From NCBI GenBank assembly GCA_023690525.1, contig CM043019.1, positions 88,902,411-88,966,410 of the forward strand: a stretch of 64,000 bases of DNA, written 5' to 3'. Shown here one piece after another: positions 47,164 to 58,949 of the stretch. Origin of the DNA: Holotrichia oblita (taxonomy: Eukaryota; Arthropoda; Insecta; Coleoptera; Scarabaeidae). Within the stretch, counting starts at the first letter, position 1. The number at the start of each line of letters is the position of its first letter. A program made the position numbers and the translations under genes. A model generated the notes under the pieces. That model saw nothing but the letters and a program-made list of their open reading frames with translations. It made no database searches and was not told the origin of the DNA.

Positions 47164-48240
47164 ATGAGTAAGTGTCGTGTACGTGCGTCTAAGGTACATA
47201 AAAGATCTGCTAGATCAAAGGTGATGAAGAATTTATTTCAAAATCGCAAGTAAGTACTGCCTTTCCATCTAATATAGTAAAAAATAAAAGCCAATAATTA
47301 CATATTTGCTAATGGTATAATCGTGTGTTATAGAAAAAAAGAAGTTGGTATTGACGGTATAGCATCATCCTCCAAAGATACATCCGAGTAAGTAGCATGC
47401 ATAACATTAATTATAAAACAATATTTCCAATATATTTTACTGAGTATCAAATGATCTAAAAAGTGCTATTTCTAGGTTGTGCTTCGCTAGTGATTTAGAT
47501 CGTTTTTTAGATATCCTAGACAGATCTCCTCAAAAAAGGGGGTCTGTTTTGAAGTCAGTCAAACATGTACTTTCTGTTAAACTGCATATGAATTGCCAAT
47601 TCAGTGGTCGACTACAGAAGTCTTACCATATTCATAATTACAACGTCATTCATAATAACACACTTTTATTTTTTCCAGTTATAAAAATTCACAAGAAAAT
47701 ATGCCCCCACTTGAAATTGAACCGCATCTATCATATAAAACAATGTCAGACGTTTCGCAAGGACGCCGAATTGTTAACTTAGCACATGTAGTAAAAGAGT
47801 ATGAAAAGATTATTTTACATAGTACAAAGTGTAATATGGGTAGAATGGATATAGTAAAAGAAACAAGAAGAGGAATAATTTCACTTCTACATTTCCATTG
47901 CGAAAAGTTATATGTGATTTCTACTGATCCTTCATGGAAAGATAGTGACAGTTCCAATGCAAGTTCCATTGGAAGTTTATCCGTGGGATTAGGACATAGT
48001 CAGTGTGAAGAAATATTTGGAATATTAGATATACCATTCATGGCGACAAAAACATGCAAAAATTACATTAGGCATTAAAAAAGTCAGTTCCTATGTTAAT
48101 GTTGTCAATTTGCCTCTATAAAATTACTGCATGTGTTTATATAGGTTTGGGAAGATTATCTACTTAAAGACATGGAAAAACGGGTAACGAAGAAAAAAGA
48201 ATATTTAAAGACAGAGAACTGTGGCATGAACGAATGTTAC
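47164..48240 (+). pseudogene. Mutator-like (MULE) transposase 5' part, multi-exon, interrupted
   Basis: Exon 1 (47164-47249, MSKCRVRASKVHKRSARS...) ends at CAA|GTAAGT. Exon 2 (47334-47387) ends at GA|GTAAGT. Exon 3 (47476-47619, from LCFASDLDRF) has a weak donor. Exon 4 (47679-48078) carries GRRIVNLAHVVKEYEKII, HSTKCNMGRM, KETRRGIISLLHFHC and GHSQCEEIFGILDIPFM. Exon 5 (from 48145) reads VWEDYLLKDMEKRV. Phases agree for exons 1-4. The order matches the N-terminal part of insect Mutator-like (Mutsu-domain) transposases. A stop ends exon 4 at 48076, the catalytic core is missing, and a BEL element sits in exon 5. Dead. Confidence 0.68.
48236..48240 (+). repeat. Target site duplication of the BEL element (left)
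   Basis: GTTAC, identical to 55478-55482 on the other side of the retrotransposon; 5 bp is the usual BEL/Pao duplication. Confidence 0.9.
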
Positions 48241-49120
48241 TGTTACGGTCCAATTGTTTTATTGAACCTAGCTGCTGGAGAAATACTACTAGTGTAAGGG
48301 TTTTTCACAATAAACGAGTGAGTTTATTTTAATACATATATTGTAATAAAGAAATAAAAATAAAACATAACTTCCAGTTCTTTGTACATGTAAGACACAA
48401 AATAATAATTCTCATATAATGTATAAACATATAAAATAATATTTACAAATAATGTCTCTCTTTCCTGCGTATTGAACGCTATTTGAAATGTGTACTTTAT
48501 GTACTTCTTGTATTTAACGAGCCAAAAGGATATATTTATCGGAGCGATTCCTGAACTAGGGAGAAAGCGAATAATCAGTTCAATAGTTTATCACTACCGC
48601 GTAAAACACGATACAACTCAAAACTACGTCCAGGAATATCGAATTTCTCGTATATATTTTCATATGCGTCTATTTGCGCCTTTTACTATGCTCCATCCAC
48701 TGACCCCTTATAATAGTGACGATTCCACGAACCACGGTTCGTGCGCTAAACGCAATGAATCCGACGAGCACACACTCGTATGCGTATCGCGATCAGCGCA
48801 GGCAAGTCCGTGGGCGGCTATACCATTAACAAACCGCGCAAAGTCAAATAGCACGTCATCTCTGTAATACGGGTTGGCGCGCGCTTCTTTTCATCGCTAC
48901 GACGTAGTTTCGGATTTACCTCCGAAGCTTAGCATTTTTGGAATTATATCCTATCGGTGGCTCTTGTTTCTATTAATTCGTTATCATGATTTTGCTTATT
49001 TATATTATATTACATTAAGCGTGAGATTTAGACATATTAATTTAATAAAATACGGAATATATAGCAAATATAGGTAAAATAAAAAGAATGCTTGTTTTAA
49101 ATGTTTTTGAGTCCTTAACA
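48241..49120 (-). repeat. BEL 3' LTR (880 bp)
   Basis: Same length and, as far as compared, same sequence as 54598-55477. Its short plus-strand frames (for example 48490-48867) recur in the other LTR and are not genes. Confidence 0.95.
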
Positions 49121-49134
49121 TGCCGCCGCCCTTG
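49121..49134 (-). promoter_or_regulatory. BEL polypurine tract
   Basis: On the minus strand AAGGGCGGCGGCA abuts the 3' LTR, the position of the plus-strand primer. It is GC-rich and purine-rich against AT-rich surroundings. Confidence 0.65.
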
Positions 49135-49304
49135 AAGGCACCGGCTTCAACACAGGGAACACTCGCGCACTTATTACAGTCTTTGAACAGTCCATACATT
49201 ACAAACGCGAACAAACACTAAATTCTCTTCTTCACTCGTTGGTGTGGTGGGGCTGGAGCTGCTTGGTGACACGAAGTCCAGATGCTGATGTTGGGGTGTT
49301 GACA

Positions 49305-52300
49305 TCAATCTGTATAGAAGGGTAATGGGCACAGCTTTGTAGCGGGCCGCTGCATTGTTCCCTTGGGTGTGTGTACAGTAGCAGTACGTATAACCTCGTC
49401 CTTTCCTGGAAAGACTTCGACAATGCGTCCCATGGTCCAGTGACTGGGGGCGATGTGGTCCTCACGTATGATGACAAGATTGCCGGGACTCAGGCCACTG
49501 TTCTGGTTCGATTTCCATTTGTTTCGCCTTTGAAGTTGATTTAAATATTCTCGTTGCCATCTCTTCCAAAAGTGTCCTCGGATGAATTGGATATGTTGCC
49601 ATCTTGAAAGGGTATTTGTTTTTAAATGGGTTAAATTGGGTTCAGAGATGGAAGTAATATTGTCACCAGTAAGGAAGTGAGAAGGTGTGAGAAATGTTAA
49701 ATCATTGGGATCATTTGATATCGGAGTAATGGGTCGAGAATTAAGAATGCCTTCGATTTGTACCAATAAAGTGTACATTTCTTCGTAATTTAATGATGCT
49801 TTTCCAATTACTTTTGTTAAATGTAATTTGACAGATTTAACTGCTGCTTCCCAAAGGCCACCAAAATGTGGAGATCTAGGTGGAATAAAGTGCCATTGTA
49901 TATCGTTGTCAGCCATATATGCTTTAACGCATTCAGAATCAGTTATCTGGCCTTTCAATTGTTTAAGCAATTTCTTTAGTTCAGCGTTCGCACCAATGAA
50001 TTGGGTGCCATTATCAGAGTATATATTAGAAATTTTGCCTCGTCTGGCTATAAATCTTTTTAATGCTGCCATAAATGCCTCTGTTGACAGGTTTCCTACC
50101 AACTCTACGTGTACTGCTTTTGTAGTAAAGCATACAAAAATTGCACCATATGATTTTGCAAGGTTATGCTTTCTTTTCATGCTATCTCTAATATAAATTG
50201 GGCCAAAATAGTCAATACCAACATTCTCAAAAGCCTTTGCTGAAGTGACTCTTTGTGCTGGTAAGTCACCCATCATATATTGTATATTGGTAGGTTTCGC
50301 TTTAAAGCATGTTATACATGTTCTTATTACTCCCTTAACGGAATTTCTTAAGGAAATGGGCCAATATTTTCCTCGTACAGCAGCTATAGTTTGTTGAGTG
50401 CCTCCATGCAACTGGTTAATATGTTCGCTTAGAATTATTAATTTTGTAAGAGCATGCTTGGCAGGAAGCAATATTTGATGCTTCTGTGAGTATGGTATGT
50501 TGGAATGCCTTAGTCGGCCCCCAACTCTCATTAGATCTTGTTCATCTATAAATGGAGCTAAGCATAGTAGATTGCTTTTAGCATCTAGATCGCATTTATT
50601 TTTCAGCTGCTTATACTCTTTATTAAAGCCTGTCCGCTGGGCTAATACAATCAAGGAAGTAAGTGCATGATTTAGCTCAGCTGAGGTGAGATAACCTGTC
50701 TCAACCTTTGTGGTTGTTTTCTTTATTCGAGCTTCTATATTATTTTTGAATCTTATGCAGTAAGCCACAACTCGTTTTAATTTATGCAGGTTTGAATATC
50801 TCTCAAATATGTCAAATGTGTTTTCGTTGCATGTGCTTACTGTCATTGTCTTGACTTCCGGTAGATTCTCTAATGTTATGCATTCGGCATGATGCCAGTT
50901 ATTTGAAGGACGTTTCAGGAATTCAGGTCCATGCCACCATAAGCTTGTCTGCATTAAAGTAGAAGGGGAACTTCCTCTGGAAACTAAGTCCGCAGGATTG
51001 TCTTTTGTATTGATATGATGCCAGTTGGAAACATCTGTCAGCTCTTGTATTTCAGCAACTCTGTTGGCTACGAAAGTTTTGAAAGCCTTTCCTGATTGTA
51101 TCCATGATAGGACGATTGACGAATCTGTCCAATAATATATTTTGCTAAAGTTCATTGACAAGCATGGAATTAATTTGGATATTAATTGTGCCAATAGCAC
51201 CGCTCCGCATAGTTCCAACCTCGGTATCGTTACTGGTTTAATTGGAGCAATACGGGATTTGGCACAGAGCAAATTGCAGGAAATGTTACCATTTATATCT
51301 GTAGCTCTTATATAGATACAAGCCCCATATCCTTTCTCACTGGCATCAGAAAAGCCGTGTAATTCAAAATGTTTCGGTTGCTTTATTGAAATAATATTCC
51401 TCGGAATTTTTACATCATTTAGCTCATTTATTTCTTGTATATAAGATGACCATGTGGCTTGTATATTGAAGGGGAGTGACTCATCCCAATCGAGTTTTAG
51501 TTTCCAAATTTCTTGCATTAGCATTTTTGCTCGAACTGTGAATGGACTAACAAGACCCAGCGGATCGAATATTTTAGATATATGAGACAATACTTGTCTT
51601 TTAGTAATGGTCTTCAAAGTGGGCACTGGCGTTAATGCATACTGCAATGTATCCGTGGAAGTATTCCACTGTAATCCAAGAGTGTTAACACCCTCACCCT
51701 TGTCCAAGTCTAATACCGTAGAACCACTGCAAGAAATTGGTATGTGTTGTAATAACTCTGGTTTGTTTGATGCCCATTTTCTCAATTCAAATTTTCCCTT
51801 CGTTAGAATATCTGTAACTTCTGTAATTATTCGTTGTGCTTCAATTTTGCTGTTTGTGCCAGTTAAAAGATCATCTACGTAGAAGTCCCTTAATATTACT
51901 TGAACTCCAAGTGATTCCGACTTTTTCGTTGCAACTGCTGTTTGCTGCAGAGTTTTGATTGCCATATAAGAAGCGGAAGCTGTTCCGTAAGTTACTGTTG
52001 TCAACTCGAAAGTTTGGACTACGTCTTTGTCGGATTCCCGCCATAATATTCGTTGATAGGGCATGCAAGTTTCATGTATACGTACTTGACGATACATTTT
52101 AGCTATGTCAGCTGTTACAACATATTTGTGTGTTCTGAATCTGCACACTATATCAAATAAATGTGGTTGCAATTTAGGTCCTACCATTAAGGTGTCATTC
52201 AGAGATAATCCAGTTGTGGTTTTTGCAGACCCATCAAAAACTACTCGTACTTTTGTTGTTAGGCTATTTTCTTTAGTCACTGCGTGGTGTGGTAAATAAA

Positions 52301-54431
52301 AATGTCTCTTGTTATTATCAGGCTGCATGACTGGTCTCATGTGTCCCAAGTCTAAGTATTCTTTCATGAAAGATATATATTCTCCTCTTAGTTCAGTATT
52401 TTTGCTCAACTTTCTTTCTAAGGAATATAGTCTTTTCAAAGCTTTATTATAGGATTCTCCTAAACCATTTATATTATCTTTGAATGGCAAGGCTACTACG
52501 AATCGTCCATCATTGTCTCTTTGGACAGTATCGGAAAAATGTTTTTCGCAGTGTTTCTCTTCTTGGGAATATGTTAGCTTATTGGGCAAAGTTTCTATTT
52601 CCCAAAATTTGCATATGTTTTTATTTAGATTTTGCAATGTGCTAGAATTACATAAAGTAACATTCGTGGAAATCTGTGATGCAATTGTTTTGCCAGAAAC
52701 AACCCATCCAAGTAATGTCCTTTGTAAACATAGTCCACTTGCAGCAAGATTTATCTGACCTATGCATAGTAATTTGTAAAATAATTCAACTCCTAACAGC
52801 ATGTCTACTTCCTTTGAAATATGGAATTCTGGATCAGCTAGTTTAAGGTTCTTCGGTATATGAATTTCCTTTTGTGATATCGAAATAGGTGGTAAACACT
52901 CTGATATTTTTTCCAGAATGAGACAATTTATATCGGCCTGAAAAGCAGTGCATCTAGATTTCATTGACACGTCTACTGAATGCGTGATATGAGTTTTGGC
53001 TTGGGTAATGCCTGTTAGAGCTAGATTGATTTGGTTTTGTTTTAAACCGAGATAATTGGCCATTTTGTATGTAATTAAATTGGACTGCGATCCACAGTCT
53101 AACAAAACTCTGCACTTTCTTTTGCGTCCATTTTTGTCCCTAATCTCTATTAATGCTGTAGATAGAAGGACAATTGAGTTGTTAATATTACAACTATGAC
53201 TTGCTGTTGTAGACTGCGGCGTCCCAGTTGAACTGGACTTGCTCTCTTTGCTGATATGCAATAGCGAATGATGCCTCTTGTGACAAATGTTACAATTCCA
53301 TTTGACTGTACATTGATTGGTGCTATGATTGCCTTTCAAGCAATTTAAACAGAGTCGCTTCGTTTGAGCTTCACTGACTCTTTTGGGTATTTCGAATGCA
53401 AGAAATTTCCTGCAATCAAAAATCATATGGTTGCTCATATTGCAATAAGTACATGAAAGATTTCCAGATGCCTTATTATTTGTTACAACATTCGTTGCTG
53501 CACTTTGCTTGTATGTTTTGGCGACTTCTTTGGTTTGCATTTTTGCGATTTTGAATATGGTTTCTAACGTTTGGCATTTTTGGGTTAAGAAATCTATTAA
53601 TTCTTGTAATGTCGGTATCTCCGTAGATTCTATCTTCGTTTCCCAATCTTTGATTGTCTGCGAATCAAGTTTCTTGGTGATAATTACCACTAATAAGTCG
53701 TCCCAATGATTGGTTGGACGTTTCAGAGCTGTTAAAGCTCTTATATGCTTTAGTGCACCGTCTAATATTTGACGTAGCGTGATTGCATTTTCTTTTGTTG
53801 CTATGGGCAGTTCGAATATTGCATTGATATGCTTTTGCACTATTATTCTCTGGTTACTATATCTTTCTGATAGCATTTTCCAAGCAGTGCCGTAATTGTC
53901 AGCAGATATTTCAAGAGAATCCAGTATATTCATTGCTTCTCCCTTTAAGCATGCCTTTAAATAATGAAATTTTTGTACAAGTGGTACATTGGTATTGCTA
54001 TGTATAAGCGAATTGAATGTATCGTAAAATGACAGCCACTCCTCATATGCACCCGAAAACTTAGGCAATTCGATTCTAGGCAACTTAACAATTTCTGTGG
54101 AAATATCACCTTTTCCTGTGTATTGCACTTGTGGGACTGTCATAATTTTATTAAAACGGGATAGAAGGTCGAAGTATTTATCTTCAAACTCTTCCCGCTC
54201 ATTTGTAAGCAAGTCAGATTCATCTACTCGCTCTAATTTGTCTTGAATTCTATTAAATTCATCCAACATGGGCACTAATTTTTCGCAACGATCCTTCAGT
54301 TGACCCGGCTGCGGGGCTGTGTCGTGCTTATCAAGAAATTTACTCACTCTTGTCAAGGAAGCCTTTATTCGACCCCTTTGTATTTTTAGCTCGGCTGCTT
54401 GAGCTTTTATTTCGGCTGCTTGCTCGGCCAT
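49305..54431 (-). CDS. BEL/Pao Gag-Pol polyprotein, intact (1708 aa)
   Basis: One uninterrupted frame. A coiled-coil-like N-terminus (AEQAAEIKAQAAELKIQRGR) leads into the Gag region typical of BEL (DUF1759). Zinc-knuckle-type Cys/His motifs follow at ~325-390 (CLNCLKGNHSTNQC). The aspartic protease block LLDCGSQSNLITY is at ~442. Reverse transcriptase has VVTADIAKMY and YVDD (~849). RNase H follows, with ELHGFSDASEKGYG and YYWTDSSIVLSWI. The integrase zinc motif (HINQLHGG...CITC) precedes the core with DYFGP (~1404), SDNGTQF (~1470) and GGLWEAAVKS (~1524). The last ~100 residues are the BEL-type DUF5641 tail. All catalytic residues I looked for are present. ATG 54431 is the first in frame, about 165 bp inside the 5' LTR. 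Confidence 0.95.
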   Translation of the reverse strand: MAEQAAEIKAQAAELKIQRGRIKASLTRVSKFLDKHDTAPQPGQLKDRCEKLVPMLDEFNRIQDKLERVDESDLLTNEREEFEDKYFDLLSRFNKIMTVPQVQYTGKGDISTEIVKLPRIELPKFSGAYEEWLSFYDTFNSLIHSNTNVPLVQKFHYLKACLKGEAMNILDSLEISADNYGTAWKMLSERYSNQRIIVQKHINAIFELPIATKENAITLRQILDGALKHIRALTALKRPTNHWDDLLVVIITKKLDSQTIKDWETKIESTEIPTLQELIDFLTQKCQTLETIFKIAKMQTKEVAKTYKQSAATNVVTNNKASGNLSCTYCNMSNHMIFDCRKFLAFEIPKRVSEAQTKRLCLNCLKGNHSTNQCTVKWNCNICHKRHHSLLHISKESKSSSTGTPQSTTASHSCNINNSIVLLSTALIEIRDKNGRKRKCRVLLDCGSQSNLITYKMANYLGLKQNQINLALTGITQAKTHITHSVDVSMKSRCTAFQADINCLILEKISECLPPISISQKEIHIPKNLKLADPEFHISKEVDMLLGVELFYKLLCIGQINLAASGLCLQRTLLGWVVSGKTIASQISTNVTLCNSSTLQNLNKNICKFWEIETLPNKLTYSQEEKHCEKHFSDTVQRDNDGRFVVALPFKDNINGLGESYNKALKRLYSLERKLSKNTELRGEYISFMKEYLDLGHMRPVMQPDNNKRHFYLPHHAVTKENSLTTKVRVVFDGSAKTTTGLSLNDTLMVGPKLQPHLFDIVCRFRTHKYVVTADIAKMYRQVRIHETCMPYQRILWRESDKDVVQTFELTTVTYGTASASYMAIKTLQQTAVATKKSESLGVQVILRDFYVDDLLTGTNSKIEAQRIITEVTDILTKGKFELRKWASNKPELLQHIPISCSGSTVLDLDKGEGVNTLGLQWNTSTDTLQYALTPVPTLKTITKRQVLSHISKIFDPLGLVSPFTVRAKMLMQEIWKLKLDWDESLPFNIQATWSSYIQEINELNDVKIPRNIISIKQPKHFELHGFSDASEKGYGACIYIRATDINGNISCNLLCAKSRIAPIKPVTIPRLELCGAVLLAQLISKLIPCLSMNFSKIYYWTDSSIVLSWIQSGKAFKTFVANRVAEIQELTDVSNWHHINTKDNPADLVSRGSSPSTLMQTSLWWHGPEFLKRPSNNWHHAECITLENLPEVKTMTVSTCNENTFDIFERYSNLHKLKRVVAYCIRFKNNIEARIKKTTTKVETGYLTSAELNHALTSLIVLAQRTGFNKEYKQLKNKCDLDAKSNLLCLAPFIDEQDLMRVGGRLRHSNIPYSQKHQILLPAKHALTKLIILSEHINQLHGGTQQTIAAVRGKYWPISLRNSVKGVIRTCITCFKAKPTNIQYMMGDLPAQRVTSAKAFENVGIDYFGPIYIRDSMKRKHNLAKSYGAIFVCFTTKAVHVELVGNLSTEAFMAALKRFIARRGKISNIYSDNGTQFIGANAELKKLLKQLKGQITDSECVKAYMADNDIQWHFIPPRSPHFGGLWEAAVKSVKLHLTKVIGKASLNYEEMYTLLVQIEGILNSRPITPISNDPNDLTFLTPSHFLTGDNITSISEPNLTHLKTNTLSRWQHIQFIRGHFWKRWQREYLNQLQRRNKWKSNQNSGLSPGNLVIIREDHIAPSHWTMGRIVEVFPGKDEVIRTATVHTPKGTMQRPATKLCPLPFYTD

Positions 54432-54579
54432 TTTATCTTGGACAATATGTATATAAATATGCCCTATATGTACGTGTCGTACTTTACTTGGACTAATCTG
54501 TCCTGAACAAAATTTCTTTTTTGCTCTCGTGGTCTATTCTGACCGTTTAATTTATTCCTCTTAACACTAGCAGTAATAT

Positions 54580-54595
54580 CCGGCTCGAAGGACCA
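54580..54595 (-). promoter_or_regulatory. BEL primer-binding site
   Basis: On the minus strand, two bases after the 5' LTR, TGGTCCTTCGAGCCGG begins with the TGG expected to pair with the CCA end of a tRNA primer. I cannot name the tRNA with confidence. Confidence 0.65.
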
Positions 54596-54597
54596 AA

Positions 54598-55477
54598 TGT
54601 TACGGTCCAATTGTTTTATTGAACCTAGCTGCTGGAGAAATACTACTAGTGTAAGGGTTTTTCACAATAAACGAGTGAGTTTATTTTAATACATATATTG
54701 TAATAAAGAAATAAAAATAAAACATAACTTCCAGTTCTTTGTACATGTAAGACACAAAATAATAATTCTCATATAATGTATAAACATATAAAATAATATT
54801 TACAAATAATGTCTCTCTTTCCTGCGTATTGAACGCTATTTGAAATGTGTACTTTATGTACTTCTTGTATTTAACGAGCCAAAAGGATATATTTATCGGA
54901 GCGATTCCTGAACTAGGGAGAAAGCGAATAATCAGTTCAATAGTTTATCACTACCGCGTAAAACACGATACAACTCAAAACTACGTCCAGGAATATCGAA
55001 TTTCTCGTATATATTTTCATATGCGTCTATTTGCGCCTTTTACTATGCTCCATCCACTGACCCCTTATAATAGTGACGATTCCACGAACCACGGTTCGTG
55101 CGCTAAACGCAATGAATCCGACGAGCACACACTCGTATGCGTATCGCGATCAGCGCAGGCAAGTCCGTGGGCGGCTATACCATTAACAAACCGCGCAAAG
55201 TCAAATAGCACGTCATCTCTGTAATACGGGTTGGCGCGCGCTTCTTTTCATCGCTACGACGTAGTTTCGGATTTACCTCCGAAGCTTAGCATTTTTGGAA
55301 TTATATCCTATCGGTGGCTCTTGTTTCTATTAATTCGTTATCATGATTTTGCTTATTTATATTATATTACATTAAGCGTGAGATTTAGACATATTAATTT
55401 AATAAAATACGGAATATATAGCAAATATAGGTAAAATAAAAAGAATGCTTGTTTTAAATGTTTTTGAGTCCTTAACA
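54598..55477 (-). repeat. BEL 5' LTR (880 bp)
   Basis: Carries the promoter and transcription start for the element by position. Identical in length to the other LTR with offset exactly 6,357 bp at both ends. Confidence 0.95.
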
Positions 55478-56179
55478 GTTACCAAAACTGCAATCTTTTT
55501 ATAAACAGTGTATATTACCGGAAATAATAGATGGAAGGGTACCGAGAGGAATGCAAATCAGAGATCCGAAAGACCCACATTAATTTAATTAAAGTTAGTT
55601 CCATATTGCTTCTATCTATCATCCCATATTATAATTCTATACAAACAATGCGCATTTATTGCTCTCGTGTAGTACCTTTTCTCTTCAATATTTAAAACTT
55701 TGCTTCGCTATTTAATGTAATTTTAATGTAATAACAATGTTTTGTCCTCGTATGCATTTACTTTTGACAATTTTTACTTAGGAATTATCGAATACCAATC
55801 GATTTTAAATATCATCAACAAGTAATATGCCTTTCAAATTAAAGTAATCGCTAATTTATAAATTTTGAGCTTACGAATATTTATAATACAAAACAATAAT
55901 TACCTATAACTAACTTCAAAACTAATGACAGAAAGTAGTTCATTTGAATTTATGACAATTTATCAGCATATTCTTAACATTGATTTCACTAACAAGTTTA
56001 ATTGGTTTTGTAATAATCTTTAACTATATTACCAAAATTATACAAATACATTATATCTTTTGCGATTTTGTGTTTATTTACCTACAATATATAAACAGAT
56101 TCAAAGTACGTGATATCCACGGCATTCTACTTCCTATTTTCGCACGTTAACATTTAAAGAAAATAAAAAATAAGTCTAA
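55478..56179. other. Non-coding after BEL; continuation of the split Mutator-like locus
   Basis: 55478-55482 is the right GTTAC duplication. The following ~100 bp were contiguous with 48240 before insertion and may be more of the Mutator-like exon, but quickly reach stops. Beyond that it is AT-rich and featureless. Confidence 0.5.
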
Positions 56180-56625
56180 CAAGGAGAAGGTAGTCGGATT
56201 TTTGTAATTTTTGATATATATGGTACGTGTAGTTTATACCTTGAATATTTCAATAGAAAATTTTTAATAGAACACTAAGAATATTCCTACATAGGTATCG
56301 TTATTATATTTCCTTAGTTCATGATTTTTGAGATAAAAAAGAATAAAAAACAAATAGTGCGTTTTGAGGAGAAACAAAAAATGTCGCACGACGAGACGTA
56401 CTACGTTAGAATTAGGTAAGAACGCTATCAACTAGGCTACACGGTCAGCTAAAAATGCGTCATATCTAGTGAATTTAGCCGGTAGGTAAAACTTCAATAT
56501 CGATTATCTCGGTAATTTCTGAATATTGCGTCGAACTACTTCGACATATTCTTATCTGAGGTACAAACTACACGTACCATAAATATTAAAAATTACAAAA
56601 ATCCGACTACCTCACATTCTCCTTG
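56180..56625. mobile_element. MITE, 446 bp, TAA duplication
   Basis: Starts CAAGGAGAAGG and ends inversely TTCTCCTTG. Inverted similarity runs about 75 bp and includes TAGTCGGATTTTTGTAATTT and GGTACGTGTAGTTT. TAA flanks both sides (56177-56179 and 56626-56628), pointing to a Harbinger-type mobiliser. No coding capacity. Confidence 0.75.
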
Positions 56626-56628
56626 TAA

Positions 56629-58949
56629 GGACAAATTACGCAAAGTATACAAATATAACATCACAAATTGTGCATGTTTCGAGTTGTATTTCTACCTATC
56701 TATTAGTAATCTATTTATATTATATTTGTCAATTCACCTCGTTCGGGCGATCAGGTACCTAAGATTATTCCGTTGACTGAGAGAGACAGTTCCATCTCTA
56801 TCAGGTGCATGAACGATACATTAAAATTTTATATATTCAATATTTTCGTATTTCACCAATTACACTTGCGAAGGCGTGTCTATTTTAAATAAATCCGGAA
56901 TACTGATAGTACAGACATCTATCGGATTTCATTTGTCTCCAATATATACCTTATGGCCTTAATTGACATTTCATTGCTGTTACCCAAAAAAAAACTTCAA
57001 CTCGTTTTTCCAGCGGCAAAGACTCCTTGTCTTGGTGAAAAAGAATATTCGATGAAATAGTCTCTCTATTTTTTTCTTTAGCTGCACGATACAATTTACG
57101 AATACTGGTGTCAGTAAACATTCTACGTTTATTAGCAGTTTATGACAGTGATTAAATTTTAGAATGCAAATTGTTTATTAAAATATATCATTGAACTTTG
57201 GTTTGTTTTACATGGATATTATGAAGGAAACAATTATCAAGCCACACTAATAATATTATAGTTTTACCAATTATAGCTTTAGGTAGAAAACTATTCAAAT
57301 TAATTTAAATAGTTACTATAGAATTAGTACCACTTCATAAATTAGATTTGTTTGTAACTACTTCAATGCGAATATGAGACCTGAACATTTGATAAAGCAC
57401 GCGGGTATGCAGGGAGTTTTACGAGATCGGCAGACAAAATTAGGGGTGACTGCCAAACGGTTGATGTCGGGTACAGAGCAAAGCTTCATCGGGGGATTTA
57501 GATCGTCGATATGACGCGTCTACGTTGGATATAAGCTTTTGCCGAGGGTTGTCGCACCCATAAGGGCGGAACACTCACTTATCGCGACGGAAGAAGGGGG
57601 ACGGAATGAAAGGACGAGAAAACTTTGAAGTTGCAGTTGTCCGCAGAGGGAACAGACCTTTTTTATGTGTAGCGGCATAGTAGGTATTTAAAACTATAAT
57701 TTTAGTTGGCGATGCTAAACGTTAAACGTAGCAATGACTTTAATCAGAACACTGACAATGAGAAATATGGATATACAACAAATTTTACACATCGCGGCTG
57801 TAATGTTATTATTTTACTCTAAAAGATGTCATGAGCAATTTATTCAATTTTAATCATATCGAATCGAGGAATAGGGTTCATTTGGCCATTTTTGGGCTGT
57901 AAGTTTGACGTTTCGCTTTATATTTCTACGAAATATAAATAATTAATATAGATGCTGAGAAGTAATTAGCCGCCCTTCGCGGATTATAGTATTGCTACTC
58001 AATTTTGGCTTATTTCTCACTTACAATACGAGAATTAATTGGGAGGCTAATTGTATTAATTCATGGCTCGATTTATCGCAGATAATAGCGGATCCATATC
58101 GACGTCTGTATCCTAAACATATAAGCCGCCCATCAACTCAGGCATTATATCACTTCTTTTCCTAATTTGTAACGCTCATTTGATAATCATTGTTTTAGGC
58201 TTGTTTGGTTTGTTCTTTTATTCGGTTCCTTTTATATTACTATTAGTTTATATTTTACCTGGTTTTGTTCTGGTCACTATCTGTATACACTGGTGACATC
58301 AGACTATTGTGCTTTGTTGCAATTTCTTGGCTGGCCGGTACCGAACGAGGCGACCAATCGTATACACCGCCAGGCAAGTAATGTTTATAACTTGGTGTCA
58401 GACATTGGAATTAACAATACTCGACTTAAGCTAAGATTTTGTTCTAAGTCAATAATATTTGTAATAAATGTTCATATTTGTATCTTTTCAACTTTGCTTA
58501 TTGTCATGTTTATTGTAAGCAGGTATTTATATCATTGCGATGTACGTAGATATTCAGTGCGGTACTTCACTATTCGGTACTTACCGGTGACTTACCAATG
58601 TGCTAACTGAACACGGCCACTGTCGTCAAAACAATGTTGCAAAATATATTTGTTCCTTGTTTACATGTTAGGTTAGTAAACAATCACACGACAAATGACT
58701 TAGCGGTATGTGTCAACACTGTACATTCACACCAACTATAAAACTGTATTCGTAGGATGTGGAGTTCGATAGATATTTTATTGCTTTTGGGTTGGTGACT
58801 CTGAAAATTCTATTAATGACGTGCACGTCTTCGAATCGTGAACCCACTATATCTTCCTTAACCTTGCTTTTCGTTGTGATACATTTTCTCAAATCCGTAC
58901 TTAAGTAATTTAATTTGTAGTGTTTGAATTAGAAGTTAGATTGACTATT
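56629..58949. other. Non-coding, with a GC-rich patch at 57395-57660
   Basis: Mostly AT-rich. The patch at 57395-57660 is clearly GC-richer and contains several CGAC/GTCG-type words but no long frame. The frame at 58293-58610 (105 codons) overlaps AT-rich DNA and matches nothing known. Confidence 0.4.

Larger units (their letters stand above)
48241..55477 (-). mobile_element. BEL/Pao LTR retrotransposon, full length, very young
   Basis: A 7,237-bp element transcribed on the minus strand, with 880-bp LTRs at 48241-49120 and 54598-55477 and perfect 5-bp duplications (GTTAC). LTRs start TG and end CA. I found no difference between them wherever I compared. A primer-binding-like site and a polypurine tract are in place, and a single uninterrupted Gag-Pol frame fills the interior. 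No env-like frame follows pol. Everything needed for retrotransposition appears intact. Confidence 0.95.

Noticed and set aside
48490..48867. 125-codon frame, repeated exactly at 54847-55224
   Set aside because: Duplicate frames are a consequence of identical LTRs; orientation is opposite to the element's gene and no motif is present.
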